Source: Desulfosporosinus sp. (GTDB lineage Bacteria > Bacillota > Desulfitobacteriia > Desulfitobacteriales > Desulfitobacteriaceae). Taken from it: a stretch of 32,469 nucleotides of DNA. The notes below the pieces were generated by a model. It did no database searches and was not told the DNA's origin. It worked only from the letters and a program-made list of their open reading frames with translations. The DNA lies in contig JARLHU010000100.1 in NCBI GenBank assembly GCA_031292095.1, positions 1 to 32,469 on the forward strand. The letters are read 5' to 3'. Below, piece by piece: positions 1 to 7,353 of this stretch (the first letter of the stretch is position 1; the number at the start of each line of letters is the position of its first letter). Both the position numbers and the translations under genes were made by a program.

Positions 1-65
1 CAGCGCGACGTCTTTACGTAAGCAGCTCAGCAAACTTCCGCTCGAGCTCCTGACCCCAGACAGGG

Positions 66-90
66 GGCAGCGCACACGATGTGCGCTGCC
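66..90. repeat. Perfect 11-bp inverted repeat downstream of leuS
   Basis: Arms GGCAGCGCACA and TGTGCGCTGCC enclose a CGA loop. The hairpin lies beyond the leuS stop in the direction of leuS transcription but has no U-run on either side, so it is not a typical intrinsic terminator. It is part of a GC-rich 244-base stretch without a gene. Confidence 0.7.
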
Positions 91-108
91 GCCAATGCGC
101 CAAGGTCC

Positions 109-175
109 CCTCCCGCCATCCTTGGCTCCGGTGACACTCGGCCATCCATGGCCAGCGGATGGCGCTTTTGGCGGG
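109..175. repeat. Small palindromic element with CCATCCTTGG and CCATCCATGG words
   Basis: Two small hairpins (GCCA TCCT TGGC and GGCCAT CC ATGGCC) lie in tandem. The reverse complement resembles the piece inserted into the structured repeat near 27251-27305, where the equivalent stem is GTCCAT/ATGGAC, so the end pairs differ but still pair. This suggests a small dispersed structured repeat; the family is not identified. Confidence 0.45.
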
Positions 176-244
176 AACCCCGCTCCCCAGAGTAGGAGCT
201 TGAACGGTTAGTTTGCTCTGCGTCGTATGACCGAGCGCTGTGTC

Positions 245-2755
245 TCACAAGTCCCTGACCACCAAATTAACCAACTTCCCCGGAACCGTAATAACCTTAA
301 CAATCGCTTTTCCCTGCGTCCATTCACACACTTTGGGCTGAGAAAGCACCATTTTTTCCAACTCTGCCTTGGAAATATCCGCGGATACAGTAACCCGATC
401 GCGGACCTTGCCATTGACCTGTAGAATAACGGTCATTTCATCTTGGACGAGTGCAGCTTCATCTACTTCAGGCCAGGGCTGTTTGTGAATACTCTCCGTA
501 TGCCCAATTTCCCTCCACAGCTCTTCCGTGATATGCGGAGCAAAGGGGGCCAGGAGGATAAGGATCGCTTCAACCGCCTCCCGACCGACAGCAGCAACCG
601 CCTTAGGTTGCTCCTTATAAAGGTACAAAGCATTGACCCATTCCATGATTGTACTGATCGCGGTGTTAAAATTATAACGTGTTCCAATGTCTATCGTCAC
701 TCTCTGGATTGCCAAGTGAGTGTGGCGTCGTAGTTCTTTACTGACTGCATCCAAGTTACCCCATTCGCCCACTTGGTCTGCAGAAGCTGATGTGTGATTT
801 TGAGCTTCCTTGATTATGGGCTCATACTGTGCAACCAAGCGCCAGACGCGGTTAAGGAAACGATAACACCCTTCCACTCCCTGATCGCTCCACTCCAGAT
901 CTCTCTCTGGCGGAGCCGCGAACAGGATAAACAACCGTGCCGTGTCCGCCCCGTACTTTCTAATAATCACCTCTGGACTGACGATATTCCCTTTTGATTT
1001 GGACATTTTGGAACCATCCATGCAAACCATCCCCTGGGTAAGCAAGTTTTGGAAAGGTTCATCCGCCTTTAAATATCCGAAATCTCGCAGAGCCTTAGTA
1101 AAAAACCGTGCGTACAGAAGGTGAAGTATCGCATGTTCTACCCCACCAACATACTGATCGACATTCATCCATTGATCTACCGCAGCTTGGGAAAAAGGGG
1201 CCTCCGAGTTACGAGGATCTGAATAACGAAGATAATACCACGAGGAACAAACAAACGTATCCATCGTATCCGTCTCACGCCGAGCACCCCCCCCACACCG
1301 TGGGCATGTTGTTTCAGTGAACGACGGAGATGAAGCTAATGGATTTTCTCCCGCTTTAAAGACCACATCCGGCGGCAGCAAAACCGGCAACTGCTCTTCC
1401 GGAACCGGCACTGTTCCACAGGATTCACAATACACCATCGGGATGGGGGTTCCCCAGTATCGTTGACGAGAAATAAGCCAGTCGCGCAAACGGAAATTAA
1501 CTTTCCTTTGACCCAAGCCGCGACGCTCCGCTTCATCCGCAATCCCTTGCAGACCTTCTTGACTGCTCAGACCATCAAAGGAATCGGAATTAACCATGAC
1601 CCCTTCCCCCGTGTAAGCAACCTTGAGTCGTTGATCTTTCGCTTCCGGCGCGCTCCCAAGAGGCACAATAACAGAATTAATCTCAAGGCTATACTTGGTT
1701 GCAAATTCAAAGTCTCGTTCGTCGTGCGCCGGCACGCCCATGACCGCGCCCGTTCCATATTCAAGCAGAACATAGTTGGCAATCCAAATCGGCACTTTTT
1801 TCCCACTCAGCGGATTAAGACAATACGCCCCGATGAACAGCCCTTCCTTCTCTGCTTCCGTAGACGTCCGAGCGATTTCATTGAGTCCCTGCATTTTTTT
1901 GATAAACGCCAACACATCCGCTTCATACCCTGTCCCACTGACCAAGTCAATAACCAAGGGATGTTCTGGTGCTAAGACCACGTAGCTCACTCCGAAAAGG
2001 GTATCGACCCGGGTAGTATACACCGAGATCTTCTCTGAGCGCTCAACCAAGGGAAATTTGACTTCTACCCCTTCAGAACGGCCAATCCAGTTGCGCTGCA
2101 TAGTTTTCACCTTTTCAGGCCAACCCGGCAACTTATCCAAATCTTGAAGCAAAGTTTCTGCATAATCTGTGATTTTAAAAAACCATTGTTCCAAATTTTT
2201 CTTTGTCACAAGGGTGTCACAACGTTCGCACCCTCCATCCACAACTTGTTCATTGGCCAGCACCGTGGCACACGAAGGACACCAGTTCACTGCGGCCTTT
2301 TTCTTGTACACCAAGCCATGTTTGTGAAACTCTAAAAACAGCCACTGCGTCCATTTATAATAACCCGGGTGACAGGTCGCCACTTCTCGGTCCCAATCAT
2401 AAGAAATCCCTATCTCTTGAAGCTGTCGCCGCATATTTGCGATGTTCTTCCAGGTCCAATCTGCCGGGGGAGTCTGGTGTTTAATCGCCGCATTTTCCGC
2501 TGGTAAACCGAAGGAATCCCAGCCGATGGGGTGAAGAACATTATAGCCTTTCATCCGTTTAAAGCGAGCAATGACATCCGCTATAGAGTAATTACGCACA
2601 TGCCCCATGTGCAAATTTCCTGAAGGATAAGGAAACATGGCTAAGGCATAATACTTCGGCTTGGGGGATTTCTCCTCCGTTTTATAGGCTTTGTTCTCCA
2701 CCCAAAATTTTTGCCACTTCGATTCGATCTCGGAAAACAAATACTTCTCTTGCAT
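245..2755 (-). CDS. leuS: Leucyl-tRNA synthetase
   Basis: Class I aminoacyl-tRNA synthetase that charges tRNA-Leu in the cytoplasm; 836 residues, within the bacterial LeuS range. Visible motifs are the HIGH signature as HMGH in [11 protein letters not shown] near residue 50, paired zinc-type cysteines (CPSC and CERC), an editing CP1 domain containing [13 protein letters not shown], the catalytic KMSKS loop ([11 protein letters not shown]), and an anticodon-binding C-terminal region. The frame is open for 31 more codons upstream, but that stretch is the T-box terminator translated. The ATG at 2755 follows a GGGGGAAGG ribosome site and begins [14 protein letters not shown], as the family does. 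It is the last gene of the yqeK-rsfS-leuS group, and the T-box upstream suggests control by uncharged tRNA-Leu. Confidence 0.98.
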   Translation of the reverse strand: MQEKYLFSEIESKWQKFWVENKAYKTEEKSPKPKYYALAMFPYPSGNLHMGHVRNYSIADVIARFKRMKGYNVLHPIGWDSFGLPAENAAIKHQTPPADWTWKNIANMRRQLQEIGISYDWDREVATCHPGYYKWTQWLFLEFHKHGLVYKKKAAVNWCPSCATVLANEQVVDGGCERCDTLVTKKNLEQWFFKITDYAETLLQDLDKLPGWPEKVKTMQRNWIGRSEGVEVKFPLVERSEKISVYTTRVDTLFGVSYVVLAPEHPLVIDLVSGTGYEADVLAFIKKMQGLNEIARTSTEAEKEGLFIGAYCLNPLSGKKVPIWIANYVLLEYGTGAVMGVPAHDERDFEFATKYSLEINSVIVPLGSAPEAKDQRLKVAYTGEGVMVNSDSFDGLSSQEGLQGIADEAERRGLGQRKVNFRLRDWLISRQRYWGTPIPMVYCESCGTVPVPEEQLPVLLPPDVVFKAGENPLASSPSFTETTCPRCGGGARRETDTMDTFVCSSWYYLRYSDPRNSEAPFSQAAVDQWMNVDQYVGGVEHAILHLLYARFFTKALRDFGYLKADEPFQNLLTQGMVCMDGSKMSKSKGNIVSPEVIIRKYGADTARLFILFAAPPERDLEWSDQGVEGCYRFLNRVWRLVAQYEPIIKEAQNHTSASADQVGEWGNLDAVSKELRRHTHLAIQRVTIDIGTRYNFNTAISTIMEWVNALYLYKEQPKAVAAVGREAVEAILILLAPFAPHITEELWREIGHTESIHKQPWPEVDEAALVQDEMTVILQVNGKVRDRVTVSADISKAELEKMVLSQPKVCEWTQGKAIVKVITVPGKLVNLVVRDL

Positions 2756-2770
2756 AAACCCTTCCCCCTT

Positions 2771-2811
2771 AAAAAATAAAAAGCCCCGTCCCCCTAAAGG
2801 GACGAGAGGCT
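2771..2811 (-). terminator. T-box-controlled intrinsic terminator of leuS leader
   Basis: On the minus strand, AAGCC..CGTCCC pairs with GGGACGGGGCTT and is followed by TTTTTATTTTTT. The 5' side of the stem overlaps the end of the T-box antiterminator, giving the usual mutually exclusive arrangement just before the leuS ribosome site. Confidence 0.85.
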
Positions 2812-2900
2812 TGCTCCCGTGGTACCACCCAATTTCAAATGTGCTCAAACGATGTTAACGGCTCGCACCGGTATTCATTGTCGTTGCATTTACGTGTTTG
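2771..2900 (-). promoter_or_regulatory. T-box riboswitch (compact) for leuS
   Basis: The leader contains the T-box antiterminator core AATTGGGTGGTACCACGGG. Its bulge UGGU would pair with an ACCA tRNA end, consistent with the A discriminator of tRNA-Leu. Upstream is GGTGCGAGCC, which resembles the apical loop of a T-box Stem I, closed by short complementary pieces (AACGA/TCGTT and AAATG/CATTT). Only about 148 bases separate rsfS from leuS, and I do not see a full-length Stem I, an AGAGA motif or a clear leucine specifier. It is therefore a shortened or degenerate T-box. The antiterminator and terminator are certain; the tRNA-reading part is inferred. Confidence 0.8.
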
Positions 2901-2902
2901 GT

Positions 2903-3262
2903 TTAAACTTCAACAGGATTGAATGAGACAACTCCCGCATCTTTCCAGAGACGTTCAAGTTGATAAAATTCACGTTGCTCAGGGGTCATTACATGAACGA
3001 CTAAATCGCCGCCACAATCCATCAAAACCCATTTGGCAGTTGGTAACCCTTCAAGATGAAAAACTGGGACTCCGATCTCTGGCAACTTCTCTTCCAAATG
3101 ATTCGTGATCGCTTTAACTTGAGTGGTGGTATTCCCTGTCACAATCAAACAATAATCAGTGACCATCGAAATCCCCTTTAAATTCAAAAGGGTAATATCT
3201 CCGCCTTTTTTGTCTTCGACAAAACTAACAATTTCTTTAAGCTTTTTCTGATCCAGTTCCAA
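2903..3262 (-). CDS. rsfS: Ribosome silencing factor RsfS
   Basis: Binds ribosomal protein L14 and blocks subunit joining in poor nutrient conditions. The RsfS/Iojap fold is clear: KGGDITLLNLKG, then VTDYCLIVTGNTTTQVKAI, then the conserved WVLMDCGGDLVVHVMTPEQREFY stretch near the C-terminus. I place the start at a TTG (3262), preceded by AAAGGAGG with seven bases between, giving 119 residues, the usual family length. An in-frame ATG nine codons earlier (3289) has no such ribosome site. The start overlaps the end of yqeK by 26 bases, suggesting translational coupling. The yqeK-rsfS pairing is standard in Firmicutes. Confidence 0.95.
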   Translation of the reverse strand: MELDQKKLKEIVSFVEDKKGGDITLLNLKGISMVTDYCLIVTGNTTTQVKAITNHLEEKLPEIGVPVFHLEGLPTAKWVLMDCGGDLVVHVMTPEQREFYQLERLWKDAGVVSFNPVEV

Positions 3263-3833
3263 TAGTTTGCCTCCTTTGTAAATCCTCATAGGTCAATTGG
3301 GTTAAGGGATGAATCGGGTGGTTGCTTTCTCTCAAGTATATTAAAGTGCCTTTAACACATTCAAACGTACCCTTTTCTAAATCATCATACAAGGATTGTC
3401 GCAACTTGTCCACTTCTGGAAAGTCACGGCTGGGTTCGGTCAAATCAGCACTGTAAATAACCATCTCCAAGGGGGACATTCCTGGCCTCCCTAACGTATG
3501 ACTCGCAACCGCCGCCAGGACCTCAGTATCGTCTACCCCAAAATAATGTTCCAACCAATAAGCCGCCAGAGACCCATGTAAAACATACGGATATAGTTCA
3601 TCTTCAGGATATTTAAGTAAATTCCACCGCCGAGCCAGACTCAACTGATCCTTAATAGGAATTCCTTTTGCCAAATCATGCGCTAAAGCCGCACAACGAG
3701 CTTTTACCGGATCCAAACCATGATGTCTGGCTAAATCTTCAGCCCAATCAGCAACGCCCAACGTGTGCTTCAAACGCTCTTCCGTAAGAACACGCGCCGC
3801 TAAAACATACACCTCTTCAGCCCGTAATATCAC
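3237..3833 (-). CDS. yqeK: YqeK family HD-domain phosphohydrolase (probable symmetrical Ap4A hydrolase)
   Basis: Family members hydrolyse diadenosine tetraphosphate symmetrically using a metal held by an HD domain. Visible residues are His23 (RLKHTLGVADWAEDLA), the His52-Asp53 pair (AALAHDLAKGI), a third His in YVLHGSLAAYW, and ASHTLGRPGMSPLE followed by YSADLTEPSR. At 198 residues it has the usual length. The start is a GTG at 3833 behind AAAGGGGAG. It overlaps rsfS, as in many Firmicutes, where nadD usually sits directly upstream. Here nadD is separated from it by an RRM gene and a 724-base repeat-rich gap. Confidence 0.93.
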   Translation of the reverse strand: MILRAEEVYVLAARVLTEERLKHTLGVADWAEDLARHHGLDPVKARCAALAHDLAKGIPIKDQLSLARRWNLLKYPEDELYPYVLHGSLAAYWLEHYFGVDDTEVLAAVASHTLGRPGMSPLEMVIYSADLTEPSRDFPEVDKLRQSLYDDLEKGTFECVKGTLIYLRESNHPIHPLTQLTYEDLQRRQTIGTGSEKA

Positions 3834-4019
3834 GTTATCCCGCTCCCCTTTTATCTCTTTACTAGGTCTTTGCTCTTTAATTCTTAAATTACTTTACTCT
3901 TCTATTTTAAACACTAAACTTCCTATATAAACCCACCTTGCGTATTTGCGTTAATAAACACATAAGACGTTGCTAAACCTCAGTCCTCCCATGTCTATCC
4001 ATTCCTTACATCCCACGAC

Positions 4020-4260
4020 AAGGCGTTTTTGTGTCAAAGACGCAAACAGCACCACAGAGTCTAACTTCGTTCCAACCTCCGTCGTCCTAAGCAAGAGGAA
4101 ATTCTCCCCTTAGAGAAGCACCATAGCGGAATTGCGTCAATGACGCACAGACGATTTTGCGTAAGAAACACAACAGTTCAATTGCGTACCAGATATTTGC
4201 GAATAGTGAGCGATAAACGAAAGGAAAGCATGCAACTAAGAACCGTCCCCAGTTGCACTT
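4020..4260. repeat. Degenerate copy of the structured repeat family (copy 1a)
   Basis: This shares words with the better copy immediately to its right: GACAAGGCGTTTTTGTGTC, CAGAGTCTAAC.TCGTTCCAACCTCCGTC, TAGAGAAGCAC, TAGCGGAATTGCGTCAA and AAGAAACACAAC. The right half has decayed and the outer arm pair is not preserved. It contains a hairpin TTTGTGTC AAA GACGCAAA, and it ends in the REP-like motif at 4228-4257. Together with copy 1b it fills most of the 724-base gap between the RRM gene and yqeK. From 3834 to about 4000 I see only AT-rich sequence, presumably the yqeK promoter region. Confidence 0.7.
4228..4257. repeat. REP-like motif, GGGGACGGTTCTT class
   Basis: A short imperfect palindrome, GCAACT..AAGAACCGTCCCC..AGTTGC, with 6-bp arms. 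The same core occurs at 16101-16126, at 27061-27088 and, inverted, at 32047-32077. Motifs with this core are common as REP-type repeats in bacteria; the link to a REP transposase is inferred, and none is encoded here. Confidence 0.6.
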
Positions 4261-4363
4261 CCTATTGCACTCTTACGTCCCGCGACAAGGCGTTTTTGTG
4301 TCAAAGACTCAAACAGTCCCTCAGAGTCTAACGTCGTTCCAACCTCCGTCAGACCCAAGCCTA

Positions 4364-4538
4364 GAGGAAGTTTCTCTGCTTAGAGAAGCACTTAGCGGAA
4401 TTGCGTCAAAGAGCGCAGAGGCTAAAGCGTTAAGAAACACAACGGTTCACTTGCAGAAAGCCAAGAGGTTTTGTGTTTTAGCTTTAGCCTCAAGCGAATA
4501 GCAATGTAGCGTGTGCGAACGGGCAGAGACACTTCCTC
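4364..4538. repeat. Structured repeat with covarying helices, copy 1b
   Basis: The outer arms at 4364-4379 (GAGGAAGTTTCTCTGC) and 4523-4538 pair over 16 positions with one mismatch. Inside are a GCTT AGAG AAGC hairpin, an 11-bp helix (GAGGCTAAAGC at 4418-4428 with GCTTTAGCCTC at 4481-4491) and an 8-bp helix (AAACACAA at 4435-4442 with TTGTGTTT at 4471-4478). The corresponding arms differ in the copies at 16247-16419 and 27169-27395 but remain complementary. The right edge is 19 bases from the stop codon of the RRM gene. There is no protein-coding potential in the element itself. Confidence 0.85.
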
Positions 4539-4557
4539 CCCAGAGTCGGTCGGCCCA

Positions 4558-4809
4558 TTACATTTGTTTCGGTTTAGCTTCATTCACCGTTAATGGCCGT
4601 CCCCTAAAATCCGTGCCATTTAGCTCTTCAGCCATACGTGTCGCATCCTCATCCTCAACTTCGATAAAACCGAACCCCCGAGAGCGGCCAGTTTCACGAT
4701 CAGTAATAATACGACTACTTTCCACCCGTCCATGCACGAAAAAGAATTCACCGAGTTCGTCTGCTGTAGTATTCCACGGGAGATTTCCGACATAAAGTGT
4801 TGTTGTCAT
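4558..4809 (-). CDS. Single-RRM RNA-binding protein
   Basis: An 83-residue protein consisting of one RNA recognition motif. RNP2 is LYVGNL at residues 5-10 and RNP1 is RGFGFIEV at residues 44-51, with the aromatic residues that stack on RNA bases present. A short basic tail follows (NEAKPKQM). The start at 4809 follows AGAGGTGGG. The in-frame extension to 4902 overlaps nadD and is not expected to be translated. Single-RRM proteins of this size are well known in cyanobacteria and occur sporadically elsewhere; their targets here are unknown. It sits 79 bases downstream of nadD and just before a structured repeat, so co-transcription with nadD is possible. Confidence 0.9.
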   Translation of the reverse strand: MTTTLYVGNLPWNTTADELGEFFFVHGRVESSRIITDRETGRSRGFGFIEVEDEDATRMAEELNGTDFRGRPLTVNEAKPKQM

Positions 4810-4888
4810 AGCAATACCCACCTCTTTGAATTGATTCATTGATCTTTTTTTAGTATGATCAAATCCAAACAGAGTATGCGCATTCTCT

Positions 4889-5530
4889 TCACTCAGCGTC
4901 ATAAAGCCCGTGTTGTTGAAGAAAGAGACGAACTGGCTCAGGCAAAAGGTAACGAATAGGTTGCTTATTTCTCACGCGCGCTCGTATATCTGTCGAGGAA
5001 ATCGCCAAGGCGGGAACTTCCAAATAATGAATCCTACCTAAAGTTTCCGGATGCTCTTGTTGGACTTTAAGAAGAAAATCACTCGCATCAAACCCAGGAC
5101 GCGCAGCACCGATAAATTGAATCATCGTTAAGATTTCTTCGGCTTCTCGCCAGGAAAAGATTTCGAGGAGAGCATCCGTTCCCGTAATAAAATAAAGTTC
5201 ATACTCCGGCCAAGTGCGGCGCAATATGCGTAACGTTTCCACGGTATAGGATAGCCCTCTTCTCTCAATTTCCAGGGGAGAAAGATCAAACGCAGGGTTA
5301 TCCTTAATGGCGAGTTCAACCATCTCATAACGTAAATTTGCCGCTGAGACGTCTCGTCTGATCTTATGTGGCGGCGTCCCACTTGGTATAAATAAAACCT
5401 TGCTCAAATCAAACTCACCGCGCGCCATTTCCGCGGCCACCAGATGCCCATAATGAATTGGGTCAAAGGTTCCACCCATAATCCCCAAACGAGGTTTCTC
5501 GTGCAGAGCTACCCGTTTCATGTTCGTCAT
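4889..5530 (-). CDS. nadD: Nicotinate-mononucleotide adenylyltransferase
   Basis: Transfers AMP from ATP to nicotinate mononucleotide, making deamido-NAD in NAD synthesis. The nucleotidyltransferase signature GGTFDPIHYGH is at residues 19-29, followed by FIPSGTPPHK. ISSTDIRARV near residue 178 matches the C-terminal substrate motif. The 213-residue length is normal. The ATG at 5530 follows AAGGAG with six bases between, so I keep it rather than the ATG three codons later. In Firmicutes nadD usually stands beside yhbY and yqeK; here two ABC-F genes separate it from yhbY, and an RRM gene plus repeats separate it from yqeK. Confidence 0.97.
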   Translation of the reverse strand: MTNMKRVALHEKPRLGIMGGTFDPIHYGHLVAAEMARGEFDLSKVLFIPSGTPPHKIRRDVSAANLRYEMVELAIKDNPAFDLSPLEIERRGLSYTVETLRILRRTWPEYELYFITGTDALLEIFSWREAEEILTMIQFIGAARPGFDASDFLLKVQQEHPETLGRIHYLEVPALAISSTDIRARVRNKQPIRYLLPEPVRLFLQQHGLYDAE

Positions 5531-5575
5531 GTGAGTCTCCTTGCAAATAGAATAATAGAATAATAAAATAATAAG

Positions 5576-7132
5576 TTACACGATTTTCGTCGTCCACTCC
5601 TCCAGATTCCACACATCAGTCACCCAATCTTCATAGAATTCCGGTTCGTGGGAAACGACAATCACAGTCCCTCTATATTCGATGATCGCTCTCTTAAGCT
5701 CTGCCTTGGCATCCACATCCAAATGATTGGTCGGCTCATCGAGGACCAGCCAGTTGACATCCTTCAGCATGAGCTTACAAAGCCGAACTTTAGCGTTCTC
5801 TCCGCCACTTAACACCATCATCTTACTCGAGATGTGTTCCTTGGTCAAGCCACATCTCGCCAAGGCTGACCGAACCTCGGAATTCGAGAGTCCGGGATAT
5901 TCACCCCAAACTTCATCTAACGCCGTCTTATAATTCTTGCCACCGGATTCTTGCTCAAAATAACCAGGGTAGAGAAAGTCCCCAAGTTCTACTTCACCAG
6001 AAACCGGGGGAAGATACCCGAGTAACGTCTTGAGCAAGGTGGATTTTCCCAATCCGTTGACCCCACGTATAGCCACCTTTTGTCCTCGCTCCAGGGCCAA
6101 ATTTAAAGGACGAGTCAAGGGTTCATCATAGCCCAGCACAATATCCTTTGCCTCAAAAATCAATTTACTCGGCGTCCGTGCTTCTCTGAATTTAAACTTT
6201 GGTTGGATTCTCTCCCTCGGCTTCTCAATCAGATCCATTTTCTCTAACTGCTTCTGTCGGCTCTTGGCCCGTCCAGTCGTTGAAAACCGTGCCTTATTCT
6301 TCGCAATAAAGTCTTCCATACGGTCCACTTCTTTTTGCTGCTTATCATAGGCTTTAATTTCCTGAACCTTTTGGGTTTCAAAGAGTGCCATAAATTCTTC
6401 ATAGTTTCCGGTATAGCGAGTCAAGCCCGCATTTTCCACATGATAAATGAGGTTGACCACGGAATTCAGAAAGGTCACATCGTGGGAAACAAGGATAAAG
6501 GCATTCTCATACTGATTGAGGTAGCGCCTCAACCACTCAATATGATCCACATCCAAAAAGTTCGTCGGCTCATCTAAGATTAAAATGCTAGGATTTTGGA
6601 GCAAGAGCTTCGTGAGTAAAACCTTTGTGCGTTGGCCCCCACTTAAATCCTCGACATCTTTGTCCAGCCCTATTTCTCCGAGTCCCAAGCCATTCGCAAT
6701 TTCTTCAACCTTCGCATCAAGCGTGTAAAAGCCATTGTGTTCCAGAATGCTCTGAATCTCTCCCACATCTTCCAAGAGCTTGTTCATTTCGTCTTCCGAG
6801 ACGCTACCCATTCGGTCATAGATCTGCAGGGTCTCCGCTTCCAGATCGTACATCCCTTGAAACGCCTCTTTGAGAACATCCCGGATCGTTTTCCCCTTGG
6901 TCAGAGCTGTGAGTTGATCTAAATATCCAACCGTTACCCGGCTTGACCATTCCACATTCCCTTTATCAGGCATAAGTTTTCCTGTAATGATATCTAGAAA
7001 GGTTGATTTACCTTCTCCGTTCGCCCCCACCAAACCAACGTGTTCCCCTTTTAATAAGCGAAAACTTACATCCTCTAAAATTTTGCGTCCACCAAACCCA
7101 TGGCTGACATTCTCTACATTTAAAATGCTCAT
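5576..7132 (-). CDS. yfmM: ABC-F ATPase, YfmM type
   Basis: Soluble ABC-F protein with two ATPase cassettes and no membrane domain; the class acts on ribosomes. Cassette 1 has GANGEGKST, signature LSGGQRTKV and LILDEPTNFLDVDH. A linker of about 80 charged residues follows (QQKEVDRMEDFIAKNKARFS). Cassette 2 has GVNGLGKST, signature LSGGENAKV and LVLDEPTNHLDVDA. The 518-residue length and the opening MSILNVENVSHGFGGRKI, plus an ending in WTTKIV, fit Bacillus YfmM from memory. There is no C-terminal coiled coil, unlike the next ABC-F gene. A target-protection role in antibiotic resistance cannot be excluded from sequence. The genomic setting, beside a second ABC-F gene and a small basic peptide gene, is described separately. 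Confidence 0.9.
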   Translation of the reverse strand: MSILNVENVSHGFGGRKILEDVSFRLLKGEHVGLVGANGEGKSTFLDIITGKLMPDKGNVEWSSRVTVGYLDQLTALTKGKTIRDVLKEAFQGMYDLEAETLQIYDRMGSVSEDEMNKLLEDVGEIQSILEHNGFYTLDAKVEEIANGLGLGEIGLDKDVEDLSGGQRTKVLLTKLLLQNPSILILDEPTNFLDVDHIEWLRRYLNQYENAFILVSHDVTFLNSVVNLIYHVENAGLTRYTGNYEEFMALFETQKVQEIKAYDKQQKEVDRMEDFIAKNKARFSTTGRAKSRQKQLEKMDLIEKPRERIQPKFKFREARTPSKLIFEAKDIVLGYDEPLTRPLNLALERGQKVAIRGVNGLGKSTLLKTLLGYLPPVSGEVELGDFLYPGYFEQESGGKNYKTALDEVWGEYPGLSNSEVRSALARCGLTKEHISSKMMVLSGGENAKVRLCKLMLKDVNWLVLDEPTNHLDVDAKAELKRAIIEYRGTVIVVSHEPEFYEDWVTDVWNLEEWTTKIV

Positions 7133-7176
7133 ATACCTAAACTTCTCTCCTTATTGACTAAATAGAATAGCTTAAA

Positions 7177-7332
7177 TTATTTATCAAACATCCCGCCGAC
7201 CTTGCGGCGTTTGATACCCTTCCTCTTCTCTCCGATTTTCTGCGTAGCTTTATTCGGTCCACCTTGTTGGGAACTCTTCAGTTTCTTTTCTTCTACTACT
7301 CTTTTCATCGCTTCAAGCGTCGTCTCATCCAT
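7177..7332 (-). CDS. Small basic protein, 51 residues, unknown function
   Basis: An ATG at 7332 follows GGAGG with nine bases between, an excellent ribosome site. The 51-residue product is very rich in lysine and arginine. It has a helical N-terminus (TLEAMKRVVEEKK), a Gly/Gln-containing middle (SSQQGGPNKATQK) and a basic tail ending KVGGMFDK. I do not recognise the family. It lies between two ABC-F genes on the same strand, 21 bases after the first (yfmR) and 44 bases before the second (yfmM), so it is probably in their operon. Its charge and neighbours suggest it may bind RNA or ribosomes; that is inference. Confidence 0.65.
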   Translation of the reverse strand: MDETTLEAMKRVVEEKKLKSSQQGGPNKATQKIGEKRKGIKRRKVGGMFDK

Positions 7333-7353
7333 ATTAATAAATCCTCCAATTAT

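Noticed and set aside
66..90. Terminator for leuS
   Set aside because: The stem is strong but no T-run follows on the minus strand, and it is about 155 bases past the stop codon.
1463..1975. Plus-strand frame of 170 codons inside leuS
   Set aside because: It is a shadow of leuS on the opposite strand, with no ribosome site and no protein-like motif.
4140..4501. Plus-strand frames of 63 and 82 codons in the RRM-yqeK gap
   Set aside because: They overlap each other and coincide with the structured repeat copies; no ribosome site and no recognisable protein features.
4020..4538. Possible CRISPR array from repeated words in the RRM-yqeK gap
   Set aside because: There are two long, diverged units rather than short identical repeats with unique spacers, and no cas genes.
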